This document shows positions 43,509-52,566 of a DNA stretch of 64,000 nucleotides, piece by piece; the stretch's first letter is position 1, and every line of letters begins with the position of its first letter. Location of the stretch: contig NZ_CP133018.1 of NCBI RefSeq assembly GCF_030866785.1, positions 744,001 through 808,000 on the forward strand, read 5' to 3'. The notes under the pieces are model-generated. The model ran no database searches and was not told the origin of the DNA. It saw only the letters and a program-made list of their open reading frames with translations. The position numbers and the translations under genes were made by a program. The stretch comes from Agromyces protaetiae (lineage in GTDB: Bacteria; Actinomycetota; Actinomycetes; Actinomycetales; Microbacteriaceae).

Positions 43509-44857
43509 CCAGCGCGACCGAAACCAGCCCGAAGAAGAAGAGCGGCGGGCTCGCCGACATCCGCAAGGCGTTCGGCGGCGGCCAGTCGACCCTGCGCCAG
43601 TTCGGCATCCTCGGGTCGCTCATCGTCATCATCGTGTTCTTCCAGATCATGACGGACGGGCTCACCCTCTCGCCGACGAACCTCATCAACGTCGTCAACC
43701 AGTACTCGTACATCCTGATCCTGGCGATCGGCATGGTGATGGTCATCATCATGGGGCACATCGACCTCTCCGTCGGGTCGGTGGCCGCGTTCACCGGCAT
43801 CGTGGTCGCGAAGTCCATGGCGGATTGGAACCTGCCCTGGCCGTTCGCGATCCTGCTCGGCCTCCTCGTCGGCGTGGCGATCGGCGCGTGGCAGGGCTTC
43901 TGGGTCGCCTATGTGGGGGTTCCGGCCTTCATCGTGACCCTGGCCGGCATGCTCATCTTCCGCGGCGCGAACCAGGTCGTCGGCCAGTCCACGACCGTGC
44001 CCGTTTCGCCCGAGTTCGGCAAGATCGGGGCCGGGTACCTGCCAGAGCTCGCCCTGCCGCTGAACTTCAACGTGCTGACGATGGTGCTGGGCGTCCTGGG
44101 CGTCGCCTGGATCGTGTGGAACGAGCTCCGCCTCCGCGCGCAACAGCGCAAGACCGGGTCGTCCATGGCACCGGCGTGGGTCTCGATCCTGAAGGTCGTC
44201 GTCCTCTCGGGCGTCATCCTCTGGGCCGCATGGCTCTTCGCGACCGGCCGCCCGGGTACGAGCTTCCCGATCTCGGGCATCATCCTCGTCGTCCTGGTGA
44301 TCGTGTACTCGTTCGTCACGAACAACACGATCTTCGGCCGGCACATCTACGCGGTCGGCGGCAACCGTCTGGCCGCGACGCTCTCGGGCGTCAAGGACCG
44401 CCGTGTCGACTTCTTCGTCATGATGAACATGTCGGTCCTCGCGGCACTCGCCGGCATGATCTTCGTCGCCCGGTCGACGGCCTCCGGGCCGCAGGACGGC
44501 AACGGCTGGGAGCTCGACGCCATCGCATCCGTGTTCATCGGCGGCGCGGCCGTCTCGGGCGGCATCGGCACCGTGATCGGCTCGATCATCGGTGGTCTCG
44601 TCATGGCCTTCCTGAACAACGGTCTGCAGCTGCTCGGCGTCGGCGCCGACTTCGTCTCGATCATCAAGGGGCTCGTGCTCCTGCTCGCGGTGGGTGTCGA
44701 CGTGCTCAGCAAGCGCAGCGGCGGCCCGTCCATCCTCGGCATCTGGTCGCGTCGCCGGCAGGCACGTCTCGAGACCGCCGCCCCCGAAGCTCCCGCCGTC
44801 GTACCGACGGCCGGGACGAATGAGACGAGCCAGCCGGCCGACGTCGTGCGCGACTGA
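43505..44857 (+). CDS. mmsB: Multiple-monosaccharide ABC transporter permease
   Basis: 450 residues, longer than the usual 330 of CUT2 permeases, as is typical for MmsB/GguB. Around 11-12 membrane helices are predicted. It has the CUT2 motifs [55 protein letters not shown] and [20 protein letters not shown]. It starts in the ATGA overlap with mmsA and precedes the binding protein by 51 bp. Confidence 0.94.
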   Translation: MTSATETSPKKKSGGLADIRKAFGGGQSTLRQFGILGSLIVIIVFFQIMTDGLTLSPTNLINVVNQYSYILILAIGMVMVIIMGHIDLSVGSVAAFTGIVVAKSMADWNLPWPFAILLGLLVGVAIGAWQGFWVAYVGVPAFIVTLAGMLIFRGANQVVGQSTTVPVSPEFGKIGAGYLPELALPLNFNVLTMVLGVLGVAWIVWNELRLRAQQRKTGSSMAPAWVSILKVVVLSGVILWAAWLFATGRPGTSFPISGIILVVLVIVYSFVTNNTIFGRHIYAVGGNRLAATLSGVKDRRVDFFVMMNMSVLAALAGMIFVARSTASGPQDGNGWELDAIASVFIGGAAVSGGIGTVIGSIIGGLVMAFLNNGLQLLGVGADFVSIIKGLVLLLAVGVDVLSKRSGGPSILGIWSRRRQARLETAAPEAPAVVPTAGTNETSQPADVVRD

Positions 44858-44908
44858 CGCGCACCCGCCGAATCGTCTCACCACACCAAGAGAGAAAGTG
44901 ACACATCG

Positions 44909-46027
44909 ATGAAGAGAATCGCTTTGACGGCAACCGCCGTGGCAGCGGCGGCAGCATTGGCGCTGGCCGGTTGCGCGAGCGGCGAGCGCGGTGGCTCCGA
45001 CGCCGGCAGCTCCGAGTCGGCCGGCTTCCCGGCCGACTCCACGATCGGCGTCGCCCTTCCCGACAAGACCTCGGAGAACTGGGTGCTCGCGGGCGGACTG
45101 TTCGAGTCCGGGCTCAAGGATGCCGGGTTCAAGCCCGACGTCCAGTACGCTCCCGCGTCGAACACCGTCGCCGAGCAGCAGAACCAGATCTCGGCCATGA
45201 TCACCAACGGTGCGAAGGTCATCGTGATCGGTGCGAAGGACGGCAAGCAGCTCGGCACGCAGCTCCAGCAGGCTGCGGATGCGGGCGTGAAGATCATCGC
45301 GTACGATCGGCTTCTCGAGAACACCGAGAACGTCGACTACTACGTGGCGTTCGACAACTTCAAGGTGGGCCAGCTGCAGGGTGAGGCGCTGCTCGAGGGT
45401 CTCGCCGCACGCTCGGGTCACGACGCCCCGTGGAACATCGAGCTCTTCTCGGGCTCGCCCGACGACGCCAACTCGGCGGTCTTCTTCAACGGCGCGATGG
45501 ACGTGCTGCAGCCGAAGATCGACGACGGCACGCTCGTCGTCGCGTCGGGTCAGACCGAGATCGCGCAGACCGCGACCGAGGGCTGGCTGGCCGAGAACGC
45601 GCAGAGCCGCATGGACTCGCTGCTGACCTCGACCTACGGCGACAAGGAGATCGACGGTGTCCTCTCGCCGAACGACACCCTGGCGCGTGCCATCCTCACG
45701 TCGGCCCAGCAGGCCGGCAAGGACGTCACCAAGATCACCGTGACCGGCCAGGACTCCGAGGTCGAGTCGGTCAAGTCGATCATGGACGGCATCCAGTACT
45801 CGACCATCAACAAGGACACCACGCTCCTGGTCGAGCAGACGATCAAGATGATCGAGCAGCTTCAGAAGGGTGAAGAGGTCGACGTCAACGACACCGAGCA
45901 GTACGACAACGGCGTGAAGGTCGTTCCCGCGTACCTGCTCGACCCGGTGATCGTCACCAAGGAGAACGCTGCCGAGGCATACGCCAACAACCCGAATCTC
46001 CTCGAGATCGTGAACGCGGCGGGCTGA
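44909..46027 (+). CDS. chvE: Multiple-monosaccharide binding lipoprotein (ChvE-like)
   Basis: 372 residues. A lipobox (LALAGCASG) anchors it. The periplasmic-binding-protein family 2 domain resembles ChvE: IGVALPDKTSENWVLAGGLF, IIAYDRLLENTENVDYYVAFDN, VLSPNDTLARAILTSAQQAG, TVTGQDSEVESVKSIMDG. ChvE-type proteins bind several aldoses, including L-arabinose, galactose and xylose. With araDBA next door, L-arabinose is a likely substrate. A stable terminator follows at 46046. Confidence 0.93.
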   Translation: MKRIALTATAVAAAAALALAGCASGERGGSDAGSSESAGFPADSTIGVALPDKTSENWVLAGGLFESGLKDAGFKPDVQYAPASNTVAEQQNQISAMITNGAKVIVIGAKDGKQLGTQLQQAADAGVKIIAYDRLLENTENVDYYVAFDNFKVGQLQGEALLEGLAARSGHDAPWNIELFSGSPDDANSAVFFNGAMDVLQPKIDDGTLVVASGQTEIAQTATEGWLAENAQSRMDSLLTSTYGDKEIDGVLSPNDTLARAILTSAQQAGKDVTKITVTGQDSEVESVKSIMDGIQYSTINKDTTLLVEQTIKMIEQLQKGEEVDVNDTEQYDNGVKVVPAYLLDPVIVTKENAAEAYANNPNLLEIVNAAG

Positions 46028-46045
46028 CCCCAGCTCCCGTTCCAC

Positions 46046-46088
46046 ACGCGGCCCCCGCGCCGGCTCATCGCCGGCACAGGGGCCGCGT
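46046..46088 (+). terminator. Terminator after chvE
   Basis: The outer stem ACGCGGCCCC/GGGGCCGCGT (46046-46055 and 46079-46088) encloses a second stem GCCGG-N6-CCGGC. It lies 18 bp after the chvE stop and before the araD promoter. Confidence 0.7.
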
Positions 46089-46102
46089 TCGTGTGCCAGG
46101 CG

Positions 46103-46152
46103 TTGTGACGGCGGAGTGTGAGCGCTAACATCACATGCTGTTAGCGCTCACA
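46103..46152 (+). promoter_or_regulatory. araDBA promoter with paired inverted LacI operators
   Basis: TTGTGA (46103-46108) and TAACAT (46126-46131) are 17 bp apart. Operator 1 TGTGAGCGCTAACA (46117-46130) is the exact reverse complement of operator 2 TGTTAGCGCTCACA (46139-46152). Their centres are 22 bp apart, about two helical turns, so two dimers would bind the same DNA face. The AGCGCT core is typical of LacI-family sites. The likely repressor is the LacI protein at the end of the operon. Confidence 0.8.
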
Positions 46153-46176
46153 ATTCGGGACGGAGACGTCGGCAGC

Positions 46177-46881
46177 ATGGGATTCAGCCCTGAGATCGAA
46201 GCGGCGATCGGCGTGATTCGCGAGGACGTCGCGCGCTTGCACGGCGAGCTGACCCGATACGGACTGGTGATCTGGACGGGTGGCAATGTCTCGGGCCGCG
46301 TGCCCGGCGCAGACCTGTTCGTCATCAAGCCCTCCGGGGTCTCGTACGACGACCTCGCTCCCGATAACATGATCCTCTGCGACCTCGAGGGCAACGTGAT
46401 CCCCGGGTCGCCGGGTTCCGATCGCAGCCCGTCGAGCGACACCGCCGCGCACGCCTACGTGTACCGGCACATGCCCGAGGTCGGCGGCGTCGTACACACG
46501 CATTCGACGTACGCGACCGCGTGGGCCGCGCGCGGCGAGGAGATCCCGTGCGTGATCACGGGCATGGCCGACGAGTTCGGCGGCCCCATCCCCGTCGGTC
46601 CGTTCGCGATCATCGGTGACGAGTCGATCGGCGAGGGCATCGTGCAGACCCTGAGTGGTCACCGGTCCCGGGCGGTGCTCATGCAGAACCATGGCCCGTT
46701 CACCATCGGGGTGGACGCGAAGGACGCGGTGAAAGCCGCAGTGATGGTCGAGGACGTCGCACGTACCGTCCACCTCGCTCGCGAGGCCGGACCCCTCATC
46801 CCGATTCCGCAGGACCAGATCGACCGCCTCTTCGATCGATACCAGAACGTCTATGGACAGAGCGGGGACGCGCGTCGATGA
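46177..46881 (+). CDS. araD: L-ribulose-5-phosphate 4-epimerase
   Basis: 234 residues, class II aldolase/AraD family. It has the substrate region TGGNVSGRVPGADLFVIKPS, the metal-binding His pair in GGVVHTHSTYATAWA and a third His in LMQNHGPFTIG. The start at 46177 has GGAG upstream; an ATG at 46135 lies inside the operator and is rejected. It converts L-ribulose 5-phosphate to D-xylulose 5-phosphate. It is the first gene of araDBA and overlaps araB (ATGA). Confidence 0.93.
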   Translation: MGFSPEIEAAIGVIREDVARLHGELTRYGLVIWTGGNVSGRVPGADLFVIKPSGVSYDDLAPDNMILCDLEGNVIPGSPGSDRSPSSDTAAHAYVYRHMPEVGGVVHTHSTYATAWAARGEEIPCVITGMADEFGGPIPVGPFAIIGDESIGEGIVQTLSGHRSRAVLMQNHGPFTIGVDAKDAVKAAVMVEDVARTVHLAREAGPLIPIPQDQIDRLFDRYQNVYGQSGDARR

Positions 46882-48614
46882 GCGAGCAACGCAGGGATCG
46901 AGCGGATGCCTCGCGCGAGGCGATCCTCGCCGGCCGCACCACACTCGGCATCGAGCTCGGCTCGACCCGCATCAAGGCGTGTCTGGTCGACGCCGAGGAC
47001 CCGTCGCTCGTGCTCGCCGTCGGCAGCCATGCGTGGGAGAACGAGTTCGTCGACCGCCGCTGGACGTACTCGCTCGACGCCGTGTGGAACGGGTTGCAGG
47101 CGGCGTACGCGGATCTCGTCGCCGATGTGGATCGCCGACACCACGTGCGGCCGGAGACGTTCGGCGTCATCGGGGTCTCGGCCATGATGCACGGCTACCT
47201 CGCATTCGACGCGGCCGGCGAGCTGCTCGTGCCGTTCCGCACGTGGCGCAACACCTCGACGGGGCCGGCCGCGGCCGAGCTCAGCGAGCTGTTCGGCGTG
47301 AACATCCCGCTGCGCTGGTCGGTCGCGCACCTCGCGCAGGCGGTCCTCGACGAGGAGCCGCATGTGCCGCGCATCGACATGCTCACCACCCTCGCCGGGT
47401 ACGTGCACTGGCGGCTTACCGGCCGCAGGGTGCTCGGCGTCGGCGACGCGTCGGGCATGTTTCCGATCGGTGCTGCCCCGGAAGGCGCTGCCCCGGAAGG
47501 CCCTGCCCCGGAAGGTGGTGCCCCGGAAGGTGCTGCCCCGGTCGGCGCCGCCCCGGAAGGTGGTGCTCGGATCGCCGGCTCCGCCGCGGCGCACGTCTAC
47601 GACGCGGAGCTGCTCGAGCGATTCGACGAGCGGTTCGCCGCTCGCGCGTCTGGACTGCGGCTCGCCGCGGTGCTTCCCGAGGTGCTCCCGGCCGGCGCTG
47701 CCGCGGGCGAGCTCACCGCGGAGGGGGCCGCGCTGCTCGATCCGACCGGCACACTTCGCCCCGGCGTCGCGCTGTGCCCGCCGGAAGGAGACGCCGGCAC
47801 CGGCATGGTGGCGACGAACGCCGTGTCGCCGCGCACAGGGAATGTGAGCGCCGGGACGAGCATCTTCGCCATGGTCGTGCTCGAGCGCCCGCTCGCGCAC
47901 GCCCACGACGAAGTCGATCTCGTGACGACGCCGGCCGGCGACCCGGTGGCGATGGTGCATTGCAACAACGGTGCGAGCGAGCTCGCAGCCTGGGCCGGCG
48001 TGTTCACGCGGTTCGCCGAGCTCGCGGCGGGGCGCGACGCGACCGTCGACGTCGACGCGGTCTACGAGCTGTTGTTCAGCGAAGCGCTCGAGGGCGAGCC
48101 GGATGCGGGCGGCGTGCTGGCGTACAACACCCTGGCCGGCGAACCGATCGTGGAGTTGCCGGAGGGCCGGCCCATGATCGTCCGAACTCCCGACAGCCGG
48201 CTCACGCTCGCGAACGTCATGCGTGCCCAGTTGTACGGCGTGTACGGCACGCTCGCGCTCGGCATGCGCGTCCTCACGGATGAGGGGGTCGCGCTGGACC
48301 GGATGTATGCGCACGGCGGCATCTTCCGCACGGCGGGCGTCGCGCAGCGCCTGCTCGCGGGCGCCCTCGCAGCGCCGGTCGCCGTCGGTGACACCGCGTC
48401 CGAGGGCGGTGCCTGGGGCATGGCCGTGCTCGCCGCCTACGCGGCGGAACCGAGCGGACGCGATCTCGGCGCGTACCTCGACGATCACGTCTTCGCGCAG
48501 TCCGCTTTCGCCATCGCCGACCCCGATCCCGACGACGTCGCGGGCTTCGCGACCTATCTCGGCCGGTACCGAGCCGGGCTCGCCGCCGAGGCGGCGGCCG
48601 TCGAGGCGCTCTGA
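46878..48614 (+). CDS. araB: Ribulokinase-type FGGY kinase with an in-frame AAPEG repeat insert
   Basis: 578 residues. FGGY kinase motifs are [15 protein letters not shown] at the start, [46 protein letters not shown] and [20 protein letters not shown] near the end. Its place between araD and araA supports ribulokinase, which phosphorylates L-ribulose. Residues about 199-228 are six repeats of a 5-residue unit (AAPEG and variants) encoded by 15-bp tandem repeats. They follow [10 protein letters not shown], probably in a surface loop, so the enzyme may still be active. Confidence 0.85.
   Translation: MSEQRRDRADASREAILAGRTTLGIELGSTRIKACLVDAEDPSLVLAVGSHAWENEFVDRRWTYSLDAVWNGLQAAYADLVADVDRRHHVRPETFGVIGVSAMMHGYLAFDAAGELLVPFRTWRNTSTGPAAAELSELFGVNIPLRWSVAHLAQAVLDEEPHVPRIDMLTTLAGYVHWRLTGRRVLGVGDASGMFPIGAAPEGAAPEGPAPEGGAPEGAAPVGAAPEGGARIAGSAAAHVYDAELLERFDERFAARASGLRLAAVLPEVLPAGAAAGELTAEGAALLDPTGTLRPGVALCPPEGDAGTGMVATNAVSPRTGNVSAGTSIFAMVVLERPLAHAHDEVDLVTTPAGDPVAMVHCNNGASELAAWAGVFTRFAELAAGRDATVDVDAVYELLFSEALEGEPDAGGVLAYNTLAGEPIVELPEGRPMIVRTPDSRLTLANVMRAQLYGVYGTLALGMRVLTDEGVALDRMYAHGGIFRTAGVAQRLLAGALAAPVAVGDTASEGGAWGMAVLAAYAAEPSGRDLGAYLDDHVFAQSAFAIADPDPDDVAGFATYLGRYRAGLAAEAAAVEAL
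47472..47561 (+). repeat. 15-bp minisatellite inside araB
   Basis: Six tandem copies of GCTGCCCCGGAAGGC with small changes (47472-47561) encode [30 protein letters not shown]. The 15-bp unit keeps the frame, so copy-number change would alter protein length in steps of five residues. Confidence 0.9.
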
Positions 48615-48685
48615 ACCGGCCGGAGAGACACCCGGCACCCCACACCATCGCCGCACCGCCGCGGCCGAACAGGAAGACGAACCCC

Positions 48686-50209
48686 ATGCCCCGTACACCG
48701 CTGACGACGAGCCTCGACCACTCCGAGGTCTGGTTCCTCACCGGGAGCCAGCACCTCTACGGCGAGGAGACGCTGCGGCAGGTCGCCGAGCAGTCCCAGC
48801 GCGTCGTCGAACAGCTGGACGGCGCGGCCGACGTGCCCGTGAAGGTCGTCTGGGTGCCGGTGCTGACCGATTCGGCCGCCATCAAGCGCGTCATGCTCGA
48901 GGCGAACGCGGCCGAGCAGGTCATCGGCGTCGTGACCTGGATGCACACGTTCAGCCCGGCCAAGATGTGGATCGCGGGGCTCGAGGCGCTGCAGAAGCCG
49001 CTCGCGCACCTGCACACGCAGGCCGACGTCGAGCTGCCGTGGGCCGAGATCGACTTCGACTTCATGAACCTCAACCAGGCGGCGCACGGCGATCGCGAGT
49101 TCGGGTACATCCAGACCCGCCTGGGCGTGCCGCGGAAGACGATCGTCGGCCACGCGAGCGACCCGCGCGTGCAGCGGGAGCTCGCGACCTGGCAGCGGGC
49201 CGCGGCGGGCCTCGCGGCGAGCCGTGACCTCAAGCTCGCGCGCTTCGGCGACAACATGCGCTTCGTCGCGGTGACCGAGGGCGACAAGACCGAGGCGGAG
49301 ATCCGGCTCGGCGTGCAGGTCAACACCTGGGGCGTGAACGAGCTCGCCGAGTCGGTCGCCGCGGCGACCGACGCCGAGGTCGACCTGCTCGTGCAGGAGT
49401 ACGAGGATCTCTACGACGTCGTGCCCGAGCTGCGTCGCGGCGGCGAACGGCATCAATCGTTGCGCGACGGCGCGGCGATCGAGCTCGGGTTGCGCGCGTT
49501 CCTCGAGGAGGGGGGATTCGGCGCGTTCACGACGAACTTCGAGGACCTCGGCGCGCTGAAGCAGCTGCCCGGCCTCGCGGTGCAGCGACTGCAGGCCGAG
49601 GGGTACGGATTCGGCGCCGAGGGTGACTGGAAGACCGCGGTGCTCGTTCGCATCGCCAACGTCATGGGTGCCGGGCTGCCCGGCGGCGCGAGCCTCATGG
49701 AGGACTACACCTATGACCTCACGCCTGGTGACGAGCTGATCCTCGGGTCGCACATGCTCGAGGTGTCGCCCTCGCTCACGACGGCCAAGCCGTCGCTCGA
49801 GATCCACCCGCTCGGCATCGGCGGGAAGGACGACCCGGTCCGGCTCGTGTTCACCGCGGACCCGGGACCGGCGGTCGTCGTCGCGCTGTCGGACCTGCGT
49901 GAGCGCTTCCGCCTGACGGCGAATGTGGTGGAGAACGTGCCGCCGAGGCATCCGCTGCCGAAGCTGCCCGTCGGACGCGCGATCTGGAAGCCGCAGCCCG
50001 ACTTCCAGACCAGTGCCGCCGCGTGGCTGACCGCGGGCGCCGCCCACCACACCGTCATGTCGACGGCGGTCGGCATCGAGGTCTTCCGCGATTTCGCCGA
50101 GCTTGCGAAGATCGAGCTGCTCGTCATCGACGAGGAGACCACCACGCGCGGCTTCGATCGCGAGGTGCGGTGGAACCAGGCGTATTACCGCCTGGCGCAG
50201 GGTCTCTAG
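48686..50209 (+). CDS. araA: L-arabinose isomerase
   Basis: 507 residues, normal AraA length. Typical sequence includes [20 protein letters not shown] at the start, [59 protein letters not shown] and the C-terminal [20 protein letters not shown]. Metal ligands (Glu and His) lie in [15 protein letters not shown] and [18 protein letters not shown]. It converts L-arabinose to L-ribulose, the first step before AraB and AraD. Confidence 0.97.
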   Translation: MPRTPLTTSLDHSEVWFLTGSQHLYGEETLRQVAEQSQRVVEQLDGAADVPVKVVWVPVLTDSAAIKRVMLEANAAEQVIGVVTWMHTFSPAKMWIAGLEALQKPLAHLHTQADVELPWAEIDFDFMNLNQAAHGDREFGYIQTRLGVPRKTIVGHASDPRVQRELATWQRAAAGLAASRDLKLARFGDNMRFVAVTEGDKTEAEIRLGVQVNTWGVNELAESVAAATDAEVDLLVQEYEDLYDVVPELRRGGERHQSLRDGAAIELGLRAFLEEGGFGAFTTNFEDLGALKQLPGLAVQRLQAEGYGFGAEGDWKTAVLVRIANVMGAGLPGGASLMEDYTYDLTPGDELILGSHMLEVSPSLTTAKPSLEIHPLGIGGKDDPVRLVFTADPGPAVVVALSDLRERFRLTANVVENVPPRHPLPKLPVGRAIWKPQPDFQTSAAAWLTAGAAHHTVMSTAVGIEVFRDFAELAKIELLVIDEETTTRGFDREVRWNQAYYRLAQGL

Positions 50210-50213
50210 GCGC

Positions 50214-51302
50214 ATGGCGCAGGTCCGGGAGGGAGGTCGCGTGGGCGAGACGGATGCCTCGGGCCGGGCGGGCCCCCCGGTGGGCTCCGCCGTCCCGGCC
50301 GTCGTGCCGACCATGTTCGACGTGGCGCGCCGCGCGGGCGTCTCGCACCAGACCGTCTCGCGCGTGCTCAACGGGCTGACCGGGGTCGCCGCGTCGACCA
50401 AGGTGCGCGTCGAGGCGGCGATCGCGGAGCTCGGGTACACGCCCTCGCCGGCGGCGCGGGCGATGGCCATGCGACGGTCTGGGACGATCGGGCTCATCCA
50501 GGCGGGGCGACCCGACTACGGGCCGTCGAGTGCGGCGCTCGGCTTCAACGAGGCCGCGCGGGACGCCGGGTACACGGTGAGCCAGGTGAGCATGCGCACG
50601 CTGGACGCCGTTGCGCTGCGCCAGGCCGTTCACCAGCTGGTGCTGCAACGCGTCGAGGCGATCGTGCTGATCGCGGGTGAGCGCGAAGCGGCCGAGGTGC
50701 TCCGCGGCATCGATGCGGGCGTGCCGCTCGTCGCGGTCGCGTCCGAGCCCGAACCCGGCATGCACCGGGTCGCACTCGACCAGTACGGGGGCGCTGTGCG
50801 TGCGACCGAGCACCTCATCGAGCTCGGGCACCGCAGGATCGTGCACGTCACGGGTCCGGACGATTCGATGGACGCCGCGGAGCGGCGGCGCGCGTGGGCG
50901 GACACGATGCGCGCGCACGGGCTCGAGGTTCGGCCGGCTCTGGTGGGGGACTGGCTTGCCGCGTCCGGGTACGAGATCGGCCGGGAGATCCTCACCGAGG
51001 GCTGGGCGACCGCGGTCTTCGCGGGAAACGATCAGATGTCGTTGGGGCTGTTGCGCGCGTGCCATGAGGCCGGGGTCGACGTGCCGGGCGCGCTCAGCGT
51101 CGTCGGGTTCGACGACATCCCTGAGGCGGCCTTCTTCACGCCGACGCTGACGACCGTCCGGCAGGACTTCGACTCGCTCGGACGCGACGTCATGGCGACC
51201 GTGCTGGATTCCGTGCGCGATGACGCGGGCGCGCGCGACCGGACGGCGCGTGTCCCCGAGCTCGTCGTCCGCGCGAGCACGGCGCCGCCGCACGTCGAGT
51301 AG
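50214..51302 (+). CDS. LacI-family regulator, probable arabinose repressor
   Basis: About 362 residues from the ATG at 50214, 4 nt after the araA stop. The first 35 residues are Gly/Ala/Pro-rich and not part of the fold; a GTG at 50241 is another start. The helix-turn-helix is TMFDVARRAGVSHQTVSRVL, followed by the hinge (SPAARAMAMRRSGT) and the sugar domain ending SVVGFDDIPEAAFFTPTLTT. The closely linked position and the double operator before araD make it the likely repressor of araDBA. A 24-bp sequence including its last codons and stop is duplicated downstream. Confidence 0.9.
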   Translation: MAQVREGGRVGETDASGRAGPPVGSAVPAVVPTMFDVARRAGVSHQTVSRVLNGLTGVAASTKVRVEAAIAELGYTPSPAARAMAMRRSGTIGLIQAGRPDYGPSSAALGFNEAARDAGYTVSQVSMRTLDAVALRQAVHQLVLQRVEAIVLIAGEREAAEVLRGIDAGVPLVAVASEPEPGMHRVALDQYGGAVRATEHLIELGHRRIVHVTGPDDSMDAAERRRAWADTMRAHGLEVRPALVGDWLAASGYEIGREILTEGWATAVFAGNDQMSLGLLRACHEAGVDVPGALSVVGFDDIPEAAFFTPTLTTVRQDFDSLGRDVMATVLDSVRDDAGARDRTARVPELVVRASTAPPHVE

Positions 51303-51344
51303 CGAGCGACGGCGGCGGCGCACGTCGAGTAGCGAGCGACGGCG
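51291..51344. repeat. Tandem duplication at the end of the LacI gene
   Basis: CACGTCGAGTAGCGAGCGAC plus GGCG occurs at 51291-51314 and again at 51321-51344 (30-bp period). The first copy carries the stop codon of the regulator; the second lies between convergent genes, right at the stop codon of the VOC gene. It contains the GTCGAG word also seen in the repeat at 5533. Confidence 0.8.
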
Positions 51345-51716
51345 CTAGTCGCGTGGCGGCAGTTCCTGGAGCGTCCAGCGGTTGCCGTCGGGGTCACGGA
51401 ACGTGACGAACCGGCCCCAGGCCTGCTCGTCGACGCCCTCGGCGTCGACGCCCTTCGCGACGAGGTCGGCGAGCGCCTGGTCGGCGTCGGGAATGACGAC
51501 CTGGATCACGTCGAGTGTGCCCGGCTCGACGCCGCTGCCGAGGCCCTCGCCGATCGCGATCGAGCACGCCGAACCGGGCGGCGTGAGCTGCACGAACCGC
51601 AGGCCTTCCATGACGCGCTGGTCGAAGTCGGGGTTGAACCCGATGTTGACGTAGAACTCCTTCGCACGGTCGACATCGGTCACCGGCACGAAGATGAGCT
51701 CGATCTTCCAGTCCAT
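51345..51716 (-). CDS. VOC-family (glyoxalase-like) protein
   Basis: 123 residues. The ATG at 51716 has AAGGAG upstream; longer readings lack one. Two beta-alpha-beta-beta-beta modules are seen: IELIFVPVTDVDRAKEFYVN-IGF and DVIQVVIPDADQALADLVAK ending FVTFRDPDGNRWTLQELPP. The C-terminal Asp-Pro-Asp-Gly-Asn motif is the hallmark of VOC proteins. No clear metal His/Glu set is kept, so it may be a non-enzymatic binding protein. Confidence 0.85.
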   Translation of the reverse strand: MDWKIELIFVPVTDVDRAKEFYVNIGFNPDFDQRVMEGLRFVQLTPPGSACSIAIGEGLGSGVEPGTLDVIQVVIPDADQALADLVAKGVDAEGVDEQAWGRFVTFRDPDGNRWTLQELPPRD

Positions 51717-51870
51717 GGTCTGCTCCTTCAGAGGGATCGACTTCAGTGGATCGACGCGGGCGGCTCCATCCGACCGCGCTGCGGCCAGTCTGGCGAAGCA
51801 TCCGGTCACAATCTGTCCTGATGAGCGACGTCGATGCGGTGCGCGGATCCCGGATGGAAGGATGGCTCGC

Positions 51871-52455
51871 ATGGCGAATCACGAGCTGCACATCACCGAC
51901 GACCCCGCGGCCGACGAGCTGTTGTCGTCCGACCCGTTCGCGCTGCTGGTCGGCATGCTGCTCGATCAGCAGGTCGCCATGGAGACCGCCTTCGCCGGGC
52001 CACTGAAGATCCGCGAGCGGCTCGGATCGATCGACCCCGAGACCATCGCGGCGACCGACCTCGACGAGTTGACCGCGATCTTCCAGCAGACACCCGCGGT
52101 CCACCGGTACCCCGGATCGATGGCCGGCCGGGTCCAGGCGCTCGCGGCGGCGATCTGGGACGAGTGGGGCGGCGAGGCATCCGCCATCTGGACCCGCGGC
52201 GAGCCGTCGGGAGCCGACGTGCTCAAGCGGCTGAAAGCGCTGCCCGGCTTCGGCGACCAGAAGGCGCGCATCTTCCTGGCGCTGCTCGGCAAGCAGTACG
52301 GCCTCGCGGCGCCGGGCTGGCGCGAGGCCGCCGGCGCCTACGGCGAGGAAGGGTCCTTCCGGTCGGTCGCCGACATCGTGAGCCCCGAGTCCCTGGCGAA
52401 GGTGCGCGAGACCAAGCAGGCCGCGAAGGCCGCGGCCAAGGCGGCGAAGGGCTGA
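51871..52455 (+). CDS. HhH-GPD base-excision DNA glycosylase-family protein
   Basis: 194 residues. GGAAGG 9 nt before the ATG at 51871 supports this start; 51862 is another. It carries the helical glycosylase fold (PFALLVGMLLDQQVAMETAF, RVQALAAAIWDEWGGEASAI) and a helix-hairpin-helix with LKALPGFGDQKARIFLALLG, the DNA-binding element of the superfamily. The catalytic Asp is not clear to me, so it may act in repair or be a divergent member. The C-terminus is Lys/Ala-rich, as in DNA-binding tails. Confidence 0.82.
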   Translation: MANHELHITDDPAADELLSSDPFALLVGMLLDQQVAMETAFAGPLKIRERLGSIDPETIAATDLDELTAIFQQTPAVHRYPGSMAGRVQALAAAIWDEWGGEASAIWTRGEPSGADVLKRLKALPGFGDQKARIFLALLGKQYGLAAPGWREAAGAYGEEGSFRSVADIVSPESLAKVRETKQAAKAAAKAAKG

Positions 52456-52502
52456 CGGATGTCTCGGCGCCGGCCCGCGCTCCGGCGGACTCTCCCTCGC
52501 GA

Positions 52503-52534
52503 GTAGGGGGCCGGAACCGCTCTCGCGAGTGATG
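52503..52534 (+). promoter_or_regulatory. Shared upstream element, copy 1 (before the NarL-type kinase)
   Basis: GTAGGGGGCCGGAACCGCTC...GATG, 33 bp before the kinase start. It closely resembles the sequence at 54595-54627 before the acyltransferase. CTCGCGAGT occurs twice around it. ACTCTCCC (52489-52496) and GGGAGAGT (52553-52560) make an outer inverted repeat. It is a candidate binding site for the response regulator. Confidence 0.45.
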
Positions 52535-52566
52535 TGCGGTCGACCGCCCGATGGGAGAGTGAGCGC

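Noticed and set aside
46135..46176. Earlier ATG for araD
   Set aside because: It lies between the two operators, and no ribosome-binding site precedes it.
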